Below are positions 18,694 through 27,821 of a stretch of 64,000 nt of DNA, one piece after another. The notes beneath the pieces were generated by a model. That model had not been told where the DNA came from and did not search any database. It worked only from the letters and a program-made list of their open reading frames with translations. The position numbers and the translations under genes were made by a program. The stretch is from Veronia pacifica (lineage in GTDB: Bacteria; Pseudomonadota; Gammaproteobacteria; Enterobacterales; Vibrionaceae): the NCBI RefSeq assembly GCF_001707825.1, contig NZ_LYBM01000003.1:82354-146353 (forward strand). Reading direction: 5' to 3'. Numbering within the stretch: the first letter of the stretch is position 1; every line of letters begins with the position of its first letter.

Positions 18694-19868
18694 GTTGGTT
18701 TTCATTGTTAAAACAGGAAATACGGGCATTGTTTACCAATCAGGCTGCAGTATTTACCGTGTTCGGTGGGGTGATCATCTACTCACTCCTCTACCCTGTG
18801 CCTTATTCACAACAAACGCCGAGAGAGCTCTCTGTCGCCATTGTCGATCAGGACGGCAGTCAAACCAGCCGCATGTTTACCCGAATGATGGATGCCACTC
18901 CTGAAATCACTGTCACTCGTGAGCTTCCAACGGTAGATTCTGCGGCTGAGTTAATTGCCACCGGCGTTATTGATGGTGTTGTGAGTATCCCTGAGCACTT
19001 TTATCGTGACCTGTTGATGGGAAAAAGCCCGGTGGTATCCGTTGCCGGCGATGCATCTTTCTTTCTGGTTTACGGCACTGTGGTCACGGGCGTAGTTAAT
19101 GCGGGTAAAGACTTGGGCGCCAAGGTGAAAGTAGCGAAATCAGTATTGCGAAATACACCATTGGCTCTGGCATCCAAGCAGTACACGCCCTTTGATCTCA
19201 ACTTGACACCTGTTTATAACCCTACGATGGGTTACGGAAACTACGCCATACCGGGCGTGTTTATGTTGATTCTTCAACAGACACTGATGCTGGCTTCTGC
19301 ACTTATTGGTTGTCAGCAGATGGTGAGCAAAGGCCAATCCTCTGCATACTGGAATACGTCAAACCCTCTGCTTGTAGTTCTGACCCGCAGTCTGGTCATT
19401 GTTGCTATTTACGCCATTATGGCCATGTACTATCTCGGAGCATGTCTTGAAGCAAACGGCATCAACCGCTTATCTCATCCCATTGAGTTGGCGTCTGTGG
19501 TTCTCCCCTTCCTGTTCGCATCTTCTGGATTAGGTATTCTACTGGGCTATTTATTCAAACGGGCTGAGAGCCTATCGTTGGCAATATTAGTCAGTTCAAT
19601 GCCGATGCTGTTCGTATCAGGTTTTATTTGGCCTACCGCCGCATTGCCTGTTTGGCTTCAGGGACTGGCGCAGATCATCCCTTCAACAGCAGTTATCCCA
19701 GCAGTGCTGCAGTTAAACCAAATGGGAGCGACACCTGCTGACGAAATACATTATGTTGTGCAGTTGTTGTTGCAGGCCATCAGTTACCTTTCACTGGCTG
19801 CGTTGTTGCTCTTTGGCGCTCAGCGCATGTTCCGAAACGAACATAAACACATCACTACCAGTCAGTAG
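18690..19868 (+). CDS. ABC-2 type permease, second subunit
   Basis: This 392-residue protein has the same layout as the preceding gene: an N-terminal span, a periplasmic domain starting LSVAIVDQDGSQTSRMFTRMMDATPE, and about five C-terminal spans. The start overlaps the previous gene by four bases (ATGA). The two permeases look like ancient paralogues. With the TolC and HlyD proteins they should form an exporter across both membranes. A terminator follows. Confidence 0.88.
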   Translation: MSWFSLLKQEIRALFTNQAAVFTVFGGVIIYSLLYPVPYSQQTPRELSVAIVDQDGSQTSRMFTRMMDATPEITVTRELPTVDSAAELIATGVIDGVVSIPEHFYRDLLMGKSPVVSVAGDASFFLVYGTVVTGVVNAGKDLGAKVKVAKSVLRNTPLALASKQYTPFDLNLTPVYNPTMGYGNYAIPGVFMLILQQTLMLASALIGCQQMVSKGQSSAYWNTSNPLLVVLTRSLVIVAIYAIMAMYYLGACLEANGINRLSHPIELASVVLPFLFASSGLGILLGYLFKRAESLSLAILVSSMPMLFVSGFIWPTAALPVWLQGLAQIIPSTAVIPAVLQLNQMGATPADEIHYVVQLLLQAISYLSLAALLLFGAQRMFRNEHKHITTSQ

Positions 19869-19885
19869 TATCGACAACGATAGAT

Positions 19886-19920
19886 AAAAAAGAACCTCGA
19901 CCTCGTCGGGGTTCTTTTTT
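19886..19920. terminator. Terminator after the export operon
   Basis: AAAAAAGAACC(T)CGAC and GTCG(G)GGTTCTTTTTT pair with a three-base loop; the ends are A-rich and T-rich, so it can act on both strands. It lies about 20 bases after the second permease gene. Confidence 0.85.
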
Positions 19921-20074
19921 ACTGTCCATACCGAACGTCCAGTATTCAATATTGATAAATCAACAAAGAATGAGTTCTGGCTAATGTCGCAAACGTGGCG
20001 TGTGGATGTAGTAAGGATTTCGGCGACGTATTCTATTTCGGTATGCGAACCGTCGCCGTGTTGAACAGGAGAGT

Positions 20075-21091
20075 TTATCTAATGGCTTTGACCAGCCATT
20101 CACCGAGTTCTGTCATCGCCTCTTTATGATGCGGGAAGACTTCTATTGCCCATTCTATTGTTTCTCGCATTCCATCTTCTGTGTATGTTTGCGCCACCAG
20201 CTTTTCCGATAAAAACTCCAGTGGTGAAGGGTCAAGACTATCGGTATAAATCTTTGCTTCAGTGACTTTTCCTTTCACAACATTCAAGTGAACATCAACG
20301 CCACCCCAATCAAAACGTTCACTCAACTGGTGACTGAACTCTGGTGTGTTACCAAAATTCCATTGCCAACTGGATTGCGTAGTAAACTTTTCTTCAAAAC
20401 CGGGGAGGTCAGGTAACTTTTCTGGGGAGATGAGCTCAGGTTCGACTTCTTCATCATAATAGTTGAAGAATGATTGCTGGATGGCCTGGCATACCGTCTG
20501 ATGCTCGATTTCGGGTACTAACTCAGACAGGTTTATTACTCGTGCGCGAACCGATGAAATTCCCTTTGCTGCCAGCTTTTTCTTATCCGGATTGAGGTAG
20601 TTTGCCAAGCGGGTCATGTCAGCACTCAAAAGTAAAGTGCCATGATGGAAGCCCCGGTCCATGGCCTCTCTATAAGCCGAGCCCGAGAATTTCCTCTCCG
20701 TGTCGTCGATATTCACAACAAGGTCATTTCGGCCCGTTGCGTAGGCATCAATACCAAACGATTTTAGGGCACTGAGCACGATTTCTGTTGATACACTCTT
20801 GTCGTAGCCGGGCTTTCCCGCCATAAAGGTAAAATTTGTATTTCCCATATCATGGAATACCGCTCCCCCACCGCTTTGACGACGAGCCAACGTAATACCA
20901 TCATCTTCCATTTTCCCTGTATTACATTCCTTCCAAGGGTTCTGAGCTCTGCCGATGACAACCGTATTGTCATTACGCCATAGAAATAGAACTTTCTGAT
21001 CAGTCGGCATAGATCGGAAGATAGTATCCTCGACGGCGAGGTTGAAAAGAGGATTAACAGAAGTGGAAATGAGTACACGGATGGTAGCCAT
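20075..21091 (-). CDS. lplA: Lipoate-protein ligase A
   Basis: The 338-residue protein has the [12 protein letters not shown] lipoate/AMP-binding motif and [21 protein letters not shown], where the KxxGxA Lys-containing loop contacts lipoyl-AMP. Length equals that of E. coli LplA (N-terminal ligase domain plus a C-terminal accessory domain). It activates free lipoate with ATP and attaches it to lipoyl domains of 2-oxoacid dehydrogenases and the glycine cleavage H protein in the cytoplasm. It is a stand-alone gene here. The gene symbol is secure at family level. Confidence 0.93.
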   Translation of the reverse strand: MATIRVLISTSVNPLFNLAVEDTIFRSMPTDQKVLFLWRNDNTVVIGRAQNPWKECNTGKMEDDGITLARRQSGGGAVFHDMGNTNFTFMAGKPGYDKSVSTEIVLSALKSFGIDAYATGRNDLVVNIDDTERKFSGSAYREAMDRGFHHGTLLLSADMTRLANYLNPDKKKLAAKGISSVRARVINLSELVPEIEHQTVCQAIQQSFFNYYDEEVEPELISPEKLPDLPGFEEKFTTQSSWQWNFGNTPEFSHQLSERFDWGGVDVHLNVVKGKVTEAKIYTDSLDPSPLEFLSEKLVAQTYTEDGMRETIEWAIEVFPHHKEAMTELGEWLVKAIR

Positions 21092-21204
21092 TGGAAACCT
21101 TATTCATAAAATGAAAAATGTTGCCAAAGGCTACTCAAGTTAATAATGACAGTAAAGAGACAAGGCCGTGATAATCAGCGACAATAGCCTAAAATGGCGT
21201 AAAG

Positions 21205-21510
21205 TCACGAATCTCCCTTAGCATCCAGTGTTGGCGCATCCTTCAGAGCAGGTAATGTCATTTTCTTAGGCAAAAAGTCTTTTGGTTCACGAACAAATGC
21301 CAAAAGCACTTCATGCTGCTTTTCTGTTGACATGTCCTCCGTGATAAATCCCTTCCGTTTGAGATATGCAGTCATCTGATCGGCATTCTCTATCGACGCA
21401 ACGTCAGTACTGTGCATTTCCTCGCAGGCTGATGCTGAACCTATCGTCAGGAACAAAGCTGTAAAAGCAGATAAGATACAATTTCGAACCGTTCTGTGTG
21501 TTGGTTTCAT
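21205..21510 (-). CDS. Small exported protein of unknown function
   Basis: This 101-residue product has a basic start followed by a hydrophobic segment ending GSASA, a clear signal peptide; the mature part (about 73 residues) begins CEEMHST. The Cys right after the cleavage site could suggest a lipoprotein, but the preceding residues (SASAC) do not fit a lipobox well. An AGAGG site lies six bases before the ATG. No family recognised. It lies upstream of lplA on the same strand with a gap of about 110 bases. Confidence 0.6.
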   Translation of the reverse strand: MKPTHRTVRNCILSAFTALFLTIGSASACEEMHSTDVASIENADQMTAYLKRKGFITEDMSTEKQHEVLLAFVREPKDFLPKKMTLPALKDAPTLDAKGDS

Positions 21511-21797
21511 TGATGGCCTCTAGTCGGTTTCAGACATATTCTCATCGAGTTACTCAGCGTAATATCGAATGAGCTCACGCAGCTGTGAATAAAATAATAA
21601 GAAACATGAAGTTAAAACAATAGATGACATTATTACGTTCGTGTTATTGGGATAGCATCATACCATCAGCGGAATTGCCGCTTACATGACACTGCTTTGT
21701 GAGACTGCCTGAACAGATAATTACTGGTTGCAAAGAAAGACATACTAACTTGGCCTTGGTACACATATTCGCCACAATTAAAAAGTGACACCGTCAC

Positions 21798-22535
21798 TTA
21801 TGACTGATTATCCAGTGCTTTCTTTAACTGCTCAATCATTGCAATTGAGCTTTCGTTGTCGCCGTGAACGCAAATAGTGTCAACATCCAGTTTGATTTCT
21901 TCACCGTCTATCGACGTAACTGTCCCCTCTTTTGCCAACTGTAAAACCTGACGCTCTATCGCCTCATTATCTTTCAGGACCGCACCGTTTCGGTTTCTTG
22001 GTAGCAAACTTCCTCCAGACGTGTATGCACGGTCAGCAAACGCCTCGCGAATCAAATTCACACCATAGCTTTCGGCTATTTTCGAGTAGTCTGTCATGTC
22101 TGATGAAGCAAGCAGCATCAGCCCTTGATTTCCGGGTAGCGAAGCCACTGCGCCGACGACAGCTTCATACATTTTGACGTTAGACATCATGTCATTGTAA
22201 AGCGCACCGTGTGGCTTGATGTAACTGATATGTGTCTGGTACTGATGACAAATCGCATCAAGGGCGCCAGCCTGATAAGCGACAAGGTGTTTTATTTGAT
22301 TGAGGGTGTGAGGGATTGAACGACGTCCAAAACCAACTTTGTCATCGTATGAGGGATGCGCACCTATGACCACACCGTGCTGAGACGCCAGCCTGACAGT
22401 CTTTGCCATGGTGTCAGGGTCAGACGCATGAAAGCCACAGGCAACGTTGGCCATGTCTATCCACGGCATAACTGCATCATCTTTTCCCATCACCCAAGAC
22501 CCAAAACTCTCACCCATATCGCAATTCAGTTTCAT
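21798..22535 (-). CDS. pxpA: 5-oxoprolinase subunit A (LamB/YcsF family)
   Basis: The 245-residue protein starts MKLNCDMGESFG and contains DMANVACGFHASDP, GAHPSYDD and SYIKPHGALYND, all hallmarks of the PxpA (LamB/YcsF) family. PxpA works with PxpB and PxpC to hydrolyse 5-oxoproline to glutamate using ATP. No pxpB or pxpC lies in the window, so its partners must be elsewhere or it has another role. The ATG follows GGGGGAGG. It is about 100 bases downstream of an SDR gene on the same strand and may be cotranscribed with it. Confidence 0.9.
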   Translation of the reverse strand: MKLNCDMGESFGSWVMGKDDAVMPWIDMANVACGFHASDPDTMAKTVRLASQHGVVIGAHPSYDDKVGFGRRSIPHTLNQIKHLVAYQAGALDAICHQYQTHISYIKPHGALYNDMMSNVKMYEAVVGAVASLPGNQGLMLLASSDMTDYSKIAESYGVNLIREAFADRAYTSGGSLLPRNRNGAVLKDNEAIERQVLQLAKEGTVTSIDGEEIKLDVDTICVHGDNESSIAMIEQLKKALDNQS

Positions 22536-22639
22536 GGCTCACCTCCCCCATCGTCTTTTTATTGTCGGACAGCTTTGGGCAGTGTTCCAGCAAGGCTTTT
22601 ACGGTTTTTAGTGATAATGTCGTCAAGCCTCTGTTTTTA

Positions 22640-23353
22640 TTACCAAGGAATTTCTGTTCCATCATGGTGATACAATTTTCCTGAACCATCAGGTGTCAAA
22701 GATTCAAAAATAGTCGTGATCCGATTAGCGGTCACGTCATCAGGGTACAGTTTGTCTTTGGGCCAGTTTTTTGTAAAAGGTTCGGACAGCGCAGAAGGTG
22801 TTGTACCGGGGTGAACAGCAATCACTGACGTACCTGACGCCTTACGTTGCCACTCAATAGATAAGTTTTTCACCAACATATTCAGTGCTGATTTACTCAT
22901 ACGATAGCTGTACCAGCCACCAAGCTGATTGTCTTCAATACTGCCAACTTTGGCACTGACTGATAGCCAGCGTAAACGGCTTTTGCTTTTGATAAAGGGC
23001 GCAACAGATTGAGCCAAATGCATATGCGTGACGACATTGACTGACATACTTTTCGCTAACCACGCCTGATTGAGCTGCTTTAAGTTTTTCTCTGGTAAAT
23101 TTCCATCCTGGTGAAGCTGGCCGCAACAACAAATAACACCATCAAGCTCAATCAAATTATCTTTCAGCCACTGTCCAACAAGAGCGACTGAGCTTTCCTC
23201 CGTCAACTCCACTGCGAGATGATTATCGCTTTCTGCCAGCTTTTCAGCTTTTCTACTCACGGTCACGACCCTGTACCCTTTATCAGATAACGATTTAATT
23301 AGTGCACGTCCAATCGTTCCGTGTGAGCCAGCCACCAATACTGTACCTGTCAT
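22640..23353 (-). CDS. Short-chain dehydrogenase/reductase (CsgA-like)
   Basis: A 237-residue Rossmann protein: VLVAGSHGTIGRALI is the nucleotide-binding glycine motif, CCCGQLH replaces the usual NNAG, and YSYRMSKSALN gives the catalytic YxxxK with a preceding Ser region. It resembles the C-factor/CsgA-like SDRs found in vibrios. The substrate is unknown. It is divergent from folM, an SDR of pterin metabolism, and precedes pxpA. Confidence 0.85.
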   Translation of the reverse strand: MTGTVLVAGSHGTIGRALIKSLSDKGYRVVTVSRKAEKLAESDNHLAVELTEESSVALVGQWLKDNLIELDGVICCCGQLHQDGNLPEKNLKQLNQAWLAKSMSVNVVTHMHLAQSVAPFIKSKSRLRWLSVSAKVGSIEDNQLGGWYSYRMSKSALNMLVKNLSIEWQRKASGTSVIAVHPGTTPSALSEPFTKNWPKDKLYPDDVTANRITTIFESLTPDGSGKLYHHDGTEIPW

Positions 23354-23485
23354 CCATCAGTCTCCTGCTGTTTTGCTAATATTCGAAATATTGATTTATT
23401 TTTCGTGGTGTTAAGCCACAATGGCGTTTAGTACGTAAAACACAATCCAAACAGCTTATCTTACAAAAAGGAATCCTCATTTTTT

Positions 23486-24199
23486 ATGGACCAACCTTGT
23501 ATTTTGATCACAGGTGCAGGCCAACGTATTGGTCTTGCCGCTGCAAAACACTTTATTGCTCAGGGATTCAAGGTCATTGCTTCTTTCCGGACTCATCGCC
23601 CGGCTATCGATGAGCTGGAGTCGCAGGGAGTCTTTTGCCTGAAAGCTGATTTTTCAACTGATGAGGGCATCGCGTCTTTCATTTCTGAGGTTGAAAGCCT
23701 CAATCCTCCTTTACGCGCCATTATCCACAACGCCTCAGACTGGAATGCAGAAAAAAATACTGACCAACCAGCTGAGCTAATGAATGAGATGATGCAGGTT
23801 CATGCAAAAGCGCCTTATCTGATAAATCTTGGATTATCATCAAAGCTTGATAGAACAGGGAAAGCCAGTGTGGACATTATCCACATGACTGATTATGTGG
23901 TGCAAAAAGGGAGTCATAAACATCTAGCGTACGCAGCTAGCAAGGCTGCACTCGACAATCTTACACTTTCATTTGCACAGCAGCTTGCGCCTGACGTAAA
24001 AGTGAACAGCATAGCGCCGGCGCTAATCATGTTTAATGAGTGGGATGATGACAATTATAAGAAGAAAGCGCTGGCAAAATCATTGCTTGAAGTTGCACCC
24101 GGCGCAGAAGAGGTCGTTAAGGCAATTAGCTACCTACTGGAAAGTAACTATATGACAGGTCAGACACTTCGGCTGGATGGCGGTAGAGCCTTAAAGTGA
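23486..24199 (+). CDS. folM: Dihydromonapterin reductase
   Basis: This 237-residue SDR starts with CILITGAGQRIGLAAAKHF, in which the Arg-Ile-Gly variant of the glycine motif marks pteridine reductases. It has the YAASKAAL catalytic YxxxK and ends MTGQTLRLDGGRALK, typical of FolM. It reduces dihydromonapterin (and weakly dihydrofolate) with NADPH. It is followed after 26 bases by folX, whose product makes the dihydromonapterin precursor, which strongly supports the call. Together they make tetrahydromonapterin. Confidence 0.9.
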   Translation: MDQPCILITGAGQRIGLAAAKHFIAQGFKVIASFRTHRPAIDELESQGVFCLKADFSTDEGIASFISEVESLNPPLRAIIHNASDWNAEKNTDQPAELMNEMMQVHAKAPYLINLGLSSKLDRTGKASVDIIHMTDYVVQKGSHKHLAYAASKAALDNLTLSFAQQLAPDVKVNSIAPALIMFNEWDDDNYKKKALAKSLLEVAPGAEEVVKAISYLLESNYMTGQTLRLDGGRALK

Positions 24200-24225
24200 A
24201 ATAAAGATAAAAATAGGGAATGAAC

Positions 24226-24603
24226 ATGAACAATGCCATTATCACGATCACCAATTTACGTCTGAGAACTTACATAGGCTTTAATCCTGAAGAGCAGGCA
24301 AAACGTCAAGATGTTGTGCTAAATATCGAAATACATTACCCGGGTGAAAAAGCATGCCTGAATGATACAGTGGATGATGCCCTCAACTACAAAGTCATCA
24401 CCAAGGCGGTAATAGAACATGTAGAAAATGGCCGCTTTTTACTGTTAGAAAAGCTCGTTTCTGATGTATTAGATATCTGCACCGATCACTCTTGGGTTAA
24501 CTACGCAAAAGTCACGATAGATAAGCCTCACGCATTACGCTTTGCAGACTCTGTATCACTGAGTTTGAGCTGGTCAAAACCAGCCTCACAAATCTCCGAC
24601 TAA
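24226..24603 (+). CDS. folX: Dihydroneopterin triphosphate 2'-epimerase
   Basis: The 125-residue protein belongs to the FolB/FolX tunnelling fold: [23 protein letters not shown], then a C-terminal [17 protein letters not shown] motif typical of FolX rather than FolB. It epimerises 7,8-dihydroneopterin triphosphate to the monapterin form. The ATG at 24226 is chosen because AGGGA lies six bases before it; an ATG six bases upstream touches that site. It forms an operon with folM and is followed by a bidirectional terminator. Confidence 0.88.
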   Translation: MNNAIITITNLRLRTYIGFNPEEQAKRQDVVLNIEIHYPGEKACLNDTVDDALNYKVITKAVIEHVENGRFLLLEKLVSDVLDICTDHSWVNYAKVTIDKPHALRFADSVSLSLSWSKPASQISD

Positions 24604-24661
24604 TTACAGATACAAGCATAAATAACTGAGTACTATTGTTATTAAGGTCAAACTGAAAAAT

Positions 24662-24695
24662 AAAAAGCGCTGTTCTTAAGAAGCAGCGCTTTTTT
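24662..24695. terminator. Bidirectional terminator between folX and glgA
   Basis: AAAAAGCGCTG and CAGCGCTTTTT pair, and the loop can extend the stem through TTCTT/AAGAA. It lies between convergent folX and glgA and can stop both. Confidence 0.85.
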
Positions 24696-24719
24696 ATGTT
24701 TAATACTGTCGACGCGCCA

Positions 24720-26207
24720 TCACGCTGGTAAGCCGTGCTTATGAGATGCCAAAGCCGACTGATAAAGATCCTGATATTGCTGAGCAGAGTCTTCCCAATC
24801 AAATCTGCATGTCATTGCGTTCATCTGAACACGTTTAAACTCAGTCGGATCCTGAGCGTAAAGCAGCAGAGCGCGTTGCATAGCAACTAACAGAGCCATA
24901 GGTTCAGGCTGTTCGAACACAAAACCTGTCGCAAATTCTGGGTTCAGGTCATAATCAATAACAGTATCTTTCAAGCCACCAACATTACGAACCAGAGGTA
25001 AGGTGCCGTAGACCATGCTGTACATTTGATTCAAACCACAAGGTTCGAACTCTGAGGGCATAAGGAAGAAATCAGCGCCAGCTTCAACCCAATGCGCTAA
25101 CTTGTTGCTATAGGCTTCCACGAAGGCAAACGAAGATTCATTTTCACTCGCAATGGTGCGCAGCTGTTGAGCAATGGCAGGATCACCCGCACCTACTATC
25201 ACTAACTGCACCTGGTTGACCAGGAAGTGATTCAGAATAGGCAGCAGATATTGCAATCCTTTCTGTTCGGTCAGGCGACACACCATACCGAACATAGGCA
25301 GATCCTTCTGTGCAAGACCAACCTCTCTCTGCAATGCTCTCTTACAGGCTTTTTTGCCGCGAGCCATGCTGGTTTTGTTTGCTTTGAACTTCTGAGGAAT
25401 CAGGTTATCCGTTTCAGGATTCCAGTCGCCATAATCACAGCCATTCACAATACCCACTAAGTCGTTGGCGCGGGCAGCAAAATCCCAGCCCATTCCTTGA
25501 GAGCCTAAATCAGTGACAAGCTCAGTGGCATAATTTGGGCTTACGCCATTGATTTTATCGGCGTAGGCCACACCCGCTTTAAGGAAAGCCACATGATGAG
25601 GGTCAATCTCAATATTGGCAAAACGCTCCCGAGTGAGCTCTGGAATGATTCTTAGCTCGGCGTAAGAAAACACACCTTTAAACACAGCATTATGAACAGA
25701 AAGCACTGAGCGTGTTTGAGCAAAAAACGGATTGTTTTGGTGGCGATTTTTCAGCAAGAAAGGCACTAAACCAGTGTGCCAATCGTTGGCGTGAATAATA
25801 TTTGGACAGAAGTCCAGTTTCTCAGTCAGATCAAGTGCAGCTGCACTCAAGAATGCAAAACGCTCACCGTTGTCGTAATAGGCCTGATTATTTTCAGCGT
25901 AAAGCTCATTGCGATCATAATAAGGGCGACAGTCTATCGCCCATACCTTGACACCGTCGGTTTCAAGCTCTCGAACCTGATAGTCAACATAAACGTCCTG
26001 CTCTGTCATCATTGCTGCTTCGAGAACAACGGGTGCGTCGAATGCACCCGCTATTGAACGATAACAAGGGATAACAACCCGAACACTGTGGCCTTTGCTT
26101 TGTAGTGCTTTAGGCAGGGATTTGGCAACATCTGCCAGCCCCCCGGTTTTAGCCAGCCCCTCTATTTCAGAGGCGACAAAAAGAATATTCAGATCACTCA
26201 AAACCAA
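24720..26207 (-). CDS. glgA: Glycogen synthase (ADP-glucose type)
   Basis: This 495-residue GT5 enzyme has the N-terminal EIEGLAKTGGLADV motif (KTGGL contacts ADP-glucose) and a C-terminal PSEFEPCGLNQMYSMVYG stretch with the conserved Glu and Cys region. It adds glucose from ADP-glucose to the growing alpha-1,4 glucan. The gene starts 22 bases after the glgC stop, so the two form a glgC-glgA operon. No branching or debranching enzyme genes are nearby. Confidence 0.95.
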   Translation of the reverse strand: MVLSDLNILFVASEIEGLAKTGGLADVAKSLPKALQSKGHSVRVVIPCYRSIAGAFDAPVVLEAAMMTEQDVYVDYQVRELETDGVKVWAIDCRPYYDRNELYAENNQAYYDNGERFAFLSAAALDLTEKLDFCPNIIHANDWHTGLVPFLLKNRHQNNPFFAQTRSVLSVHNAVFKGVFSYAELRIIPELTRERFANIEIDPHHVAFLKAGVAYADKINGVSPNYATELVTDLGSQGMGWDFAARANDLVGIVNGCDYGDWNPETDNLIPQKFKANKTSMARGKKACKRALQREVGLAQKDLPMFGMVCRLTEQKGLQYLLPILNHFLVNQVQLVIVGAGDPAIAQQLRTIASENESSFAFVEAYSNKLAHWVEAGADFFLMPSEFEPCGLNQMYSMVYGTLPLVRNVGGLKDTVIDYDLNPEFATGFVFEQPEPMALLVAMQRALLLYAQDPTEFKRVQMNAMTCRFDWEDSAQQYQDLYQSALASHKHGLPA

Positions 26208-26228
26208 TCCTCATACCTTTGGGAATAG

Positions 26229-27416
26229 TCACGATACCCTCAGGCGAGACGTCGAACGCTCACGATCAAGCTCAATATCCTCACCAATTACGGTGCCTTC
26301 AGCGATCTCGACATTTTTGTCGATAATACAACGGCGAAGACGGCAGTTTTTACCAATTTTGGTGTCACCCAGCATTACACACTCACTCACCAGTGTGCCA
26401 TGGTCAATGTTACTGCGGAAGCCAAGTACTGACTTGTGAATTTGAGCACCCTGGATGTAGCTACCAGCAGAGATTAGGCTGTTAGTTACTTTAACCTTAT
26501 TTTCACCTGCATCAGTGAATGTTGCTGGCGGTAGCGGCGGATAATAGGTGTGCAACGGCCATTGACGGTTGTATAGAGAGAAAGGAGGATTTTCCTGCAG
26601 AAGATCCATATGCGCTTCCCAGTAAGCGTCAATCGTACCCACATCACGCCAATAGACCTCATCTTTTTCACCCGGGATAGAGTTTTGTGTAAAGTCGTAC
26701 ACAAACACTTTACCCTGAGGATAGAGTTTTGGAATGATGTCTTTGCCGAAGTCATGGCTTGAGTTTTCGTTTTCTGCGTCTTCAGTCAGTTCTTTGGCTA
26801 AAACATCGGCTTCAAAAATATAGTTACCCATAGATACCAGAGCATGTTCTGGATCGCCGGGCACACATTTTGGATTCGCTGGCTTCTCTTCAAAGCCAAT
26901 CATGCGTCCTTCTTCATCAACCTCAATAACACCAAATGCTGATGCCTCACCGATTGGCATTTTAAGCGCAGATACAGTGAGAGCGGATTCTTTGGCACTA
27001 TGAAAATCCAGCATCTGGCGGATATCCATCTTGTAAATATGGTCACTACCGAAAATAGCAACTTGCGCCGGATCAGCCAGCTCGATAAAACGAATATTCT
27101 GGTAAATAGCATCTGCCGTACCATCATACCAACGTTTACCCATTCTCATCTGTGCAGGGATCGTATCGATAAAACGACCTGACAGGCCGGTAATATTCCA
27201 ACCCTGCTTGAGGTGGTGATTGAGCGATTGTGATTTGAACTGAGTAAGAACATAGATCTGGAGAAGATCTGCATTCAGGAAGTTGTTGAGAGCAAAATCA
27301 ATTAGGCGGTAAGACCCCCCAAAAGGCACAGCTGGCTTACTTCGGTTGTTTGTGAGCGGTCGCAGCCTTGAGCCTTCACCGCCCGCCAAAACCATTCCGA
27401 GTACACCCTTAGCCAT
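26229..27416 (-). CDS. glgC: Glucose-1-phosphate adenylyltransferase
   Basis: The 395-residue protein starts MAKGVLGMVLAGGEGSRLRPLTNNRSKP, the nucleotidyltransferase signature, and has AVPFGGSYRLIDF and a C-terminal left-handed beta-helix region with CRLRRCIIDKNV. It makes ADP-glucose from glucose-1-phosphate and ATP, the committed step in glycogen synthesis, and is normally allosterically controlled. The start at 27416 follows GGAGG; the open frame extends 43 codons further but lacks a ribosome binding site. It is first in the operon with glgA. Confidence 0.95.
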   Translation of the reverse strand: MAKGVLGMVLAGGEGSRLRPLTNNRSKPAVPFGGSYRLIDFALNNFLNADLLQIYVLTQFKSQSLNHHLKQGWNITGLSGRFIDTIPAQMRMGKRWYDGTADAIYQNIRFIELADPAQVAIFGSDHIYKMDIRQMLDFHSAKESALTVSALKMPIGEASAFGVIEVDEEGRMIGFEEKPANPKCVPGDPEHALVSMGNYIFEADVLAKELTEDAENENSSHDFGKDIIPKLYPQGKVFVYDFTQNSIPGEKDEVYWRDVGTIDAYWEAHMDLLQENPPFSLYNRQWPLHTYYPPLPPATFTDAGENKVKVTNSLISAGSYIQGAQIHKSVLGFRSNIDHGTLVSECVMLGDTKIGKNCRLRRCIIDKNVEIAEGTVIGEDIELDRERSTSRLRVS

Positions 27417-27821
27417 AAAATCCTCCTGCAGCAAAGCAAATAAATAAATCCGTTTTAATAGTGAATTGGAGTATACCCCTGATGTTTTTGAGAGACGACA
27501 AGAAATAAATACAATCAGATGGAAAATAAGGCGATTAATAGGCAATAAATATAAAAATGTGACAGCCGCAACACTAGTGCATAAAAATGAAATTTATATT
27601 GCGATCAGCTATTTATAAAATAATTTCAATTATCTTAATACATCTCCCATTAAGCCCAACTAAGAGTTAACATACCACCTCATAAATGATTACAAGTGAC
27701 TCATTAACGCAAAGAAATAATGATAAACGAGCCAAAATAATAATTGGATTCAGCTCACAAATTTTGACTATTGAAATGCTTAGAGTAACATGCTCGTAAC
27801 CTTGGAACGCGAGAACGTAAC
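27417..27821. other. Divergent intergenic region upstream of glgC and an M20 gene
   Basis: AT-rich and without supported genes; it presumably holds the glgC-glgA and amidohydrolase promoters. No RNA element is recognised. Confidence 0.4.
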
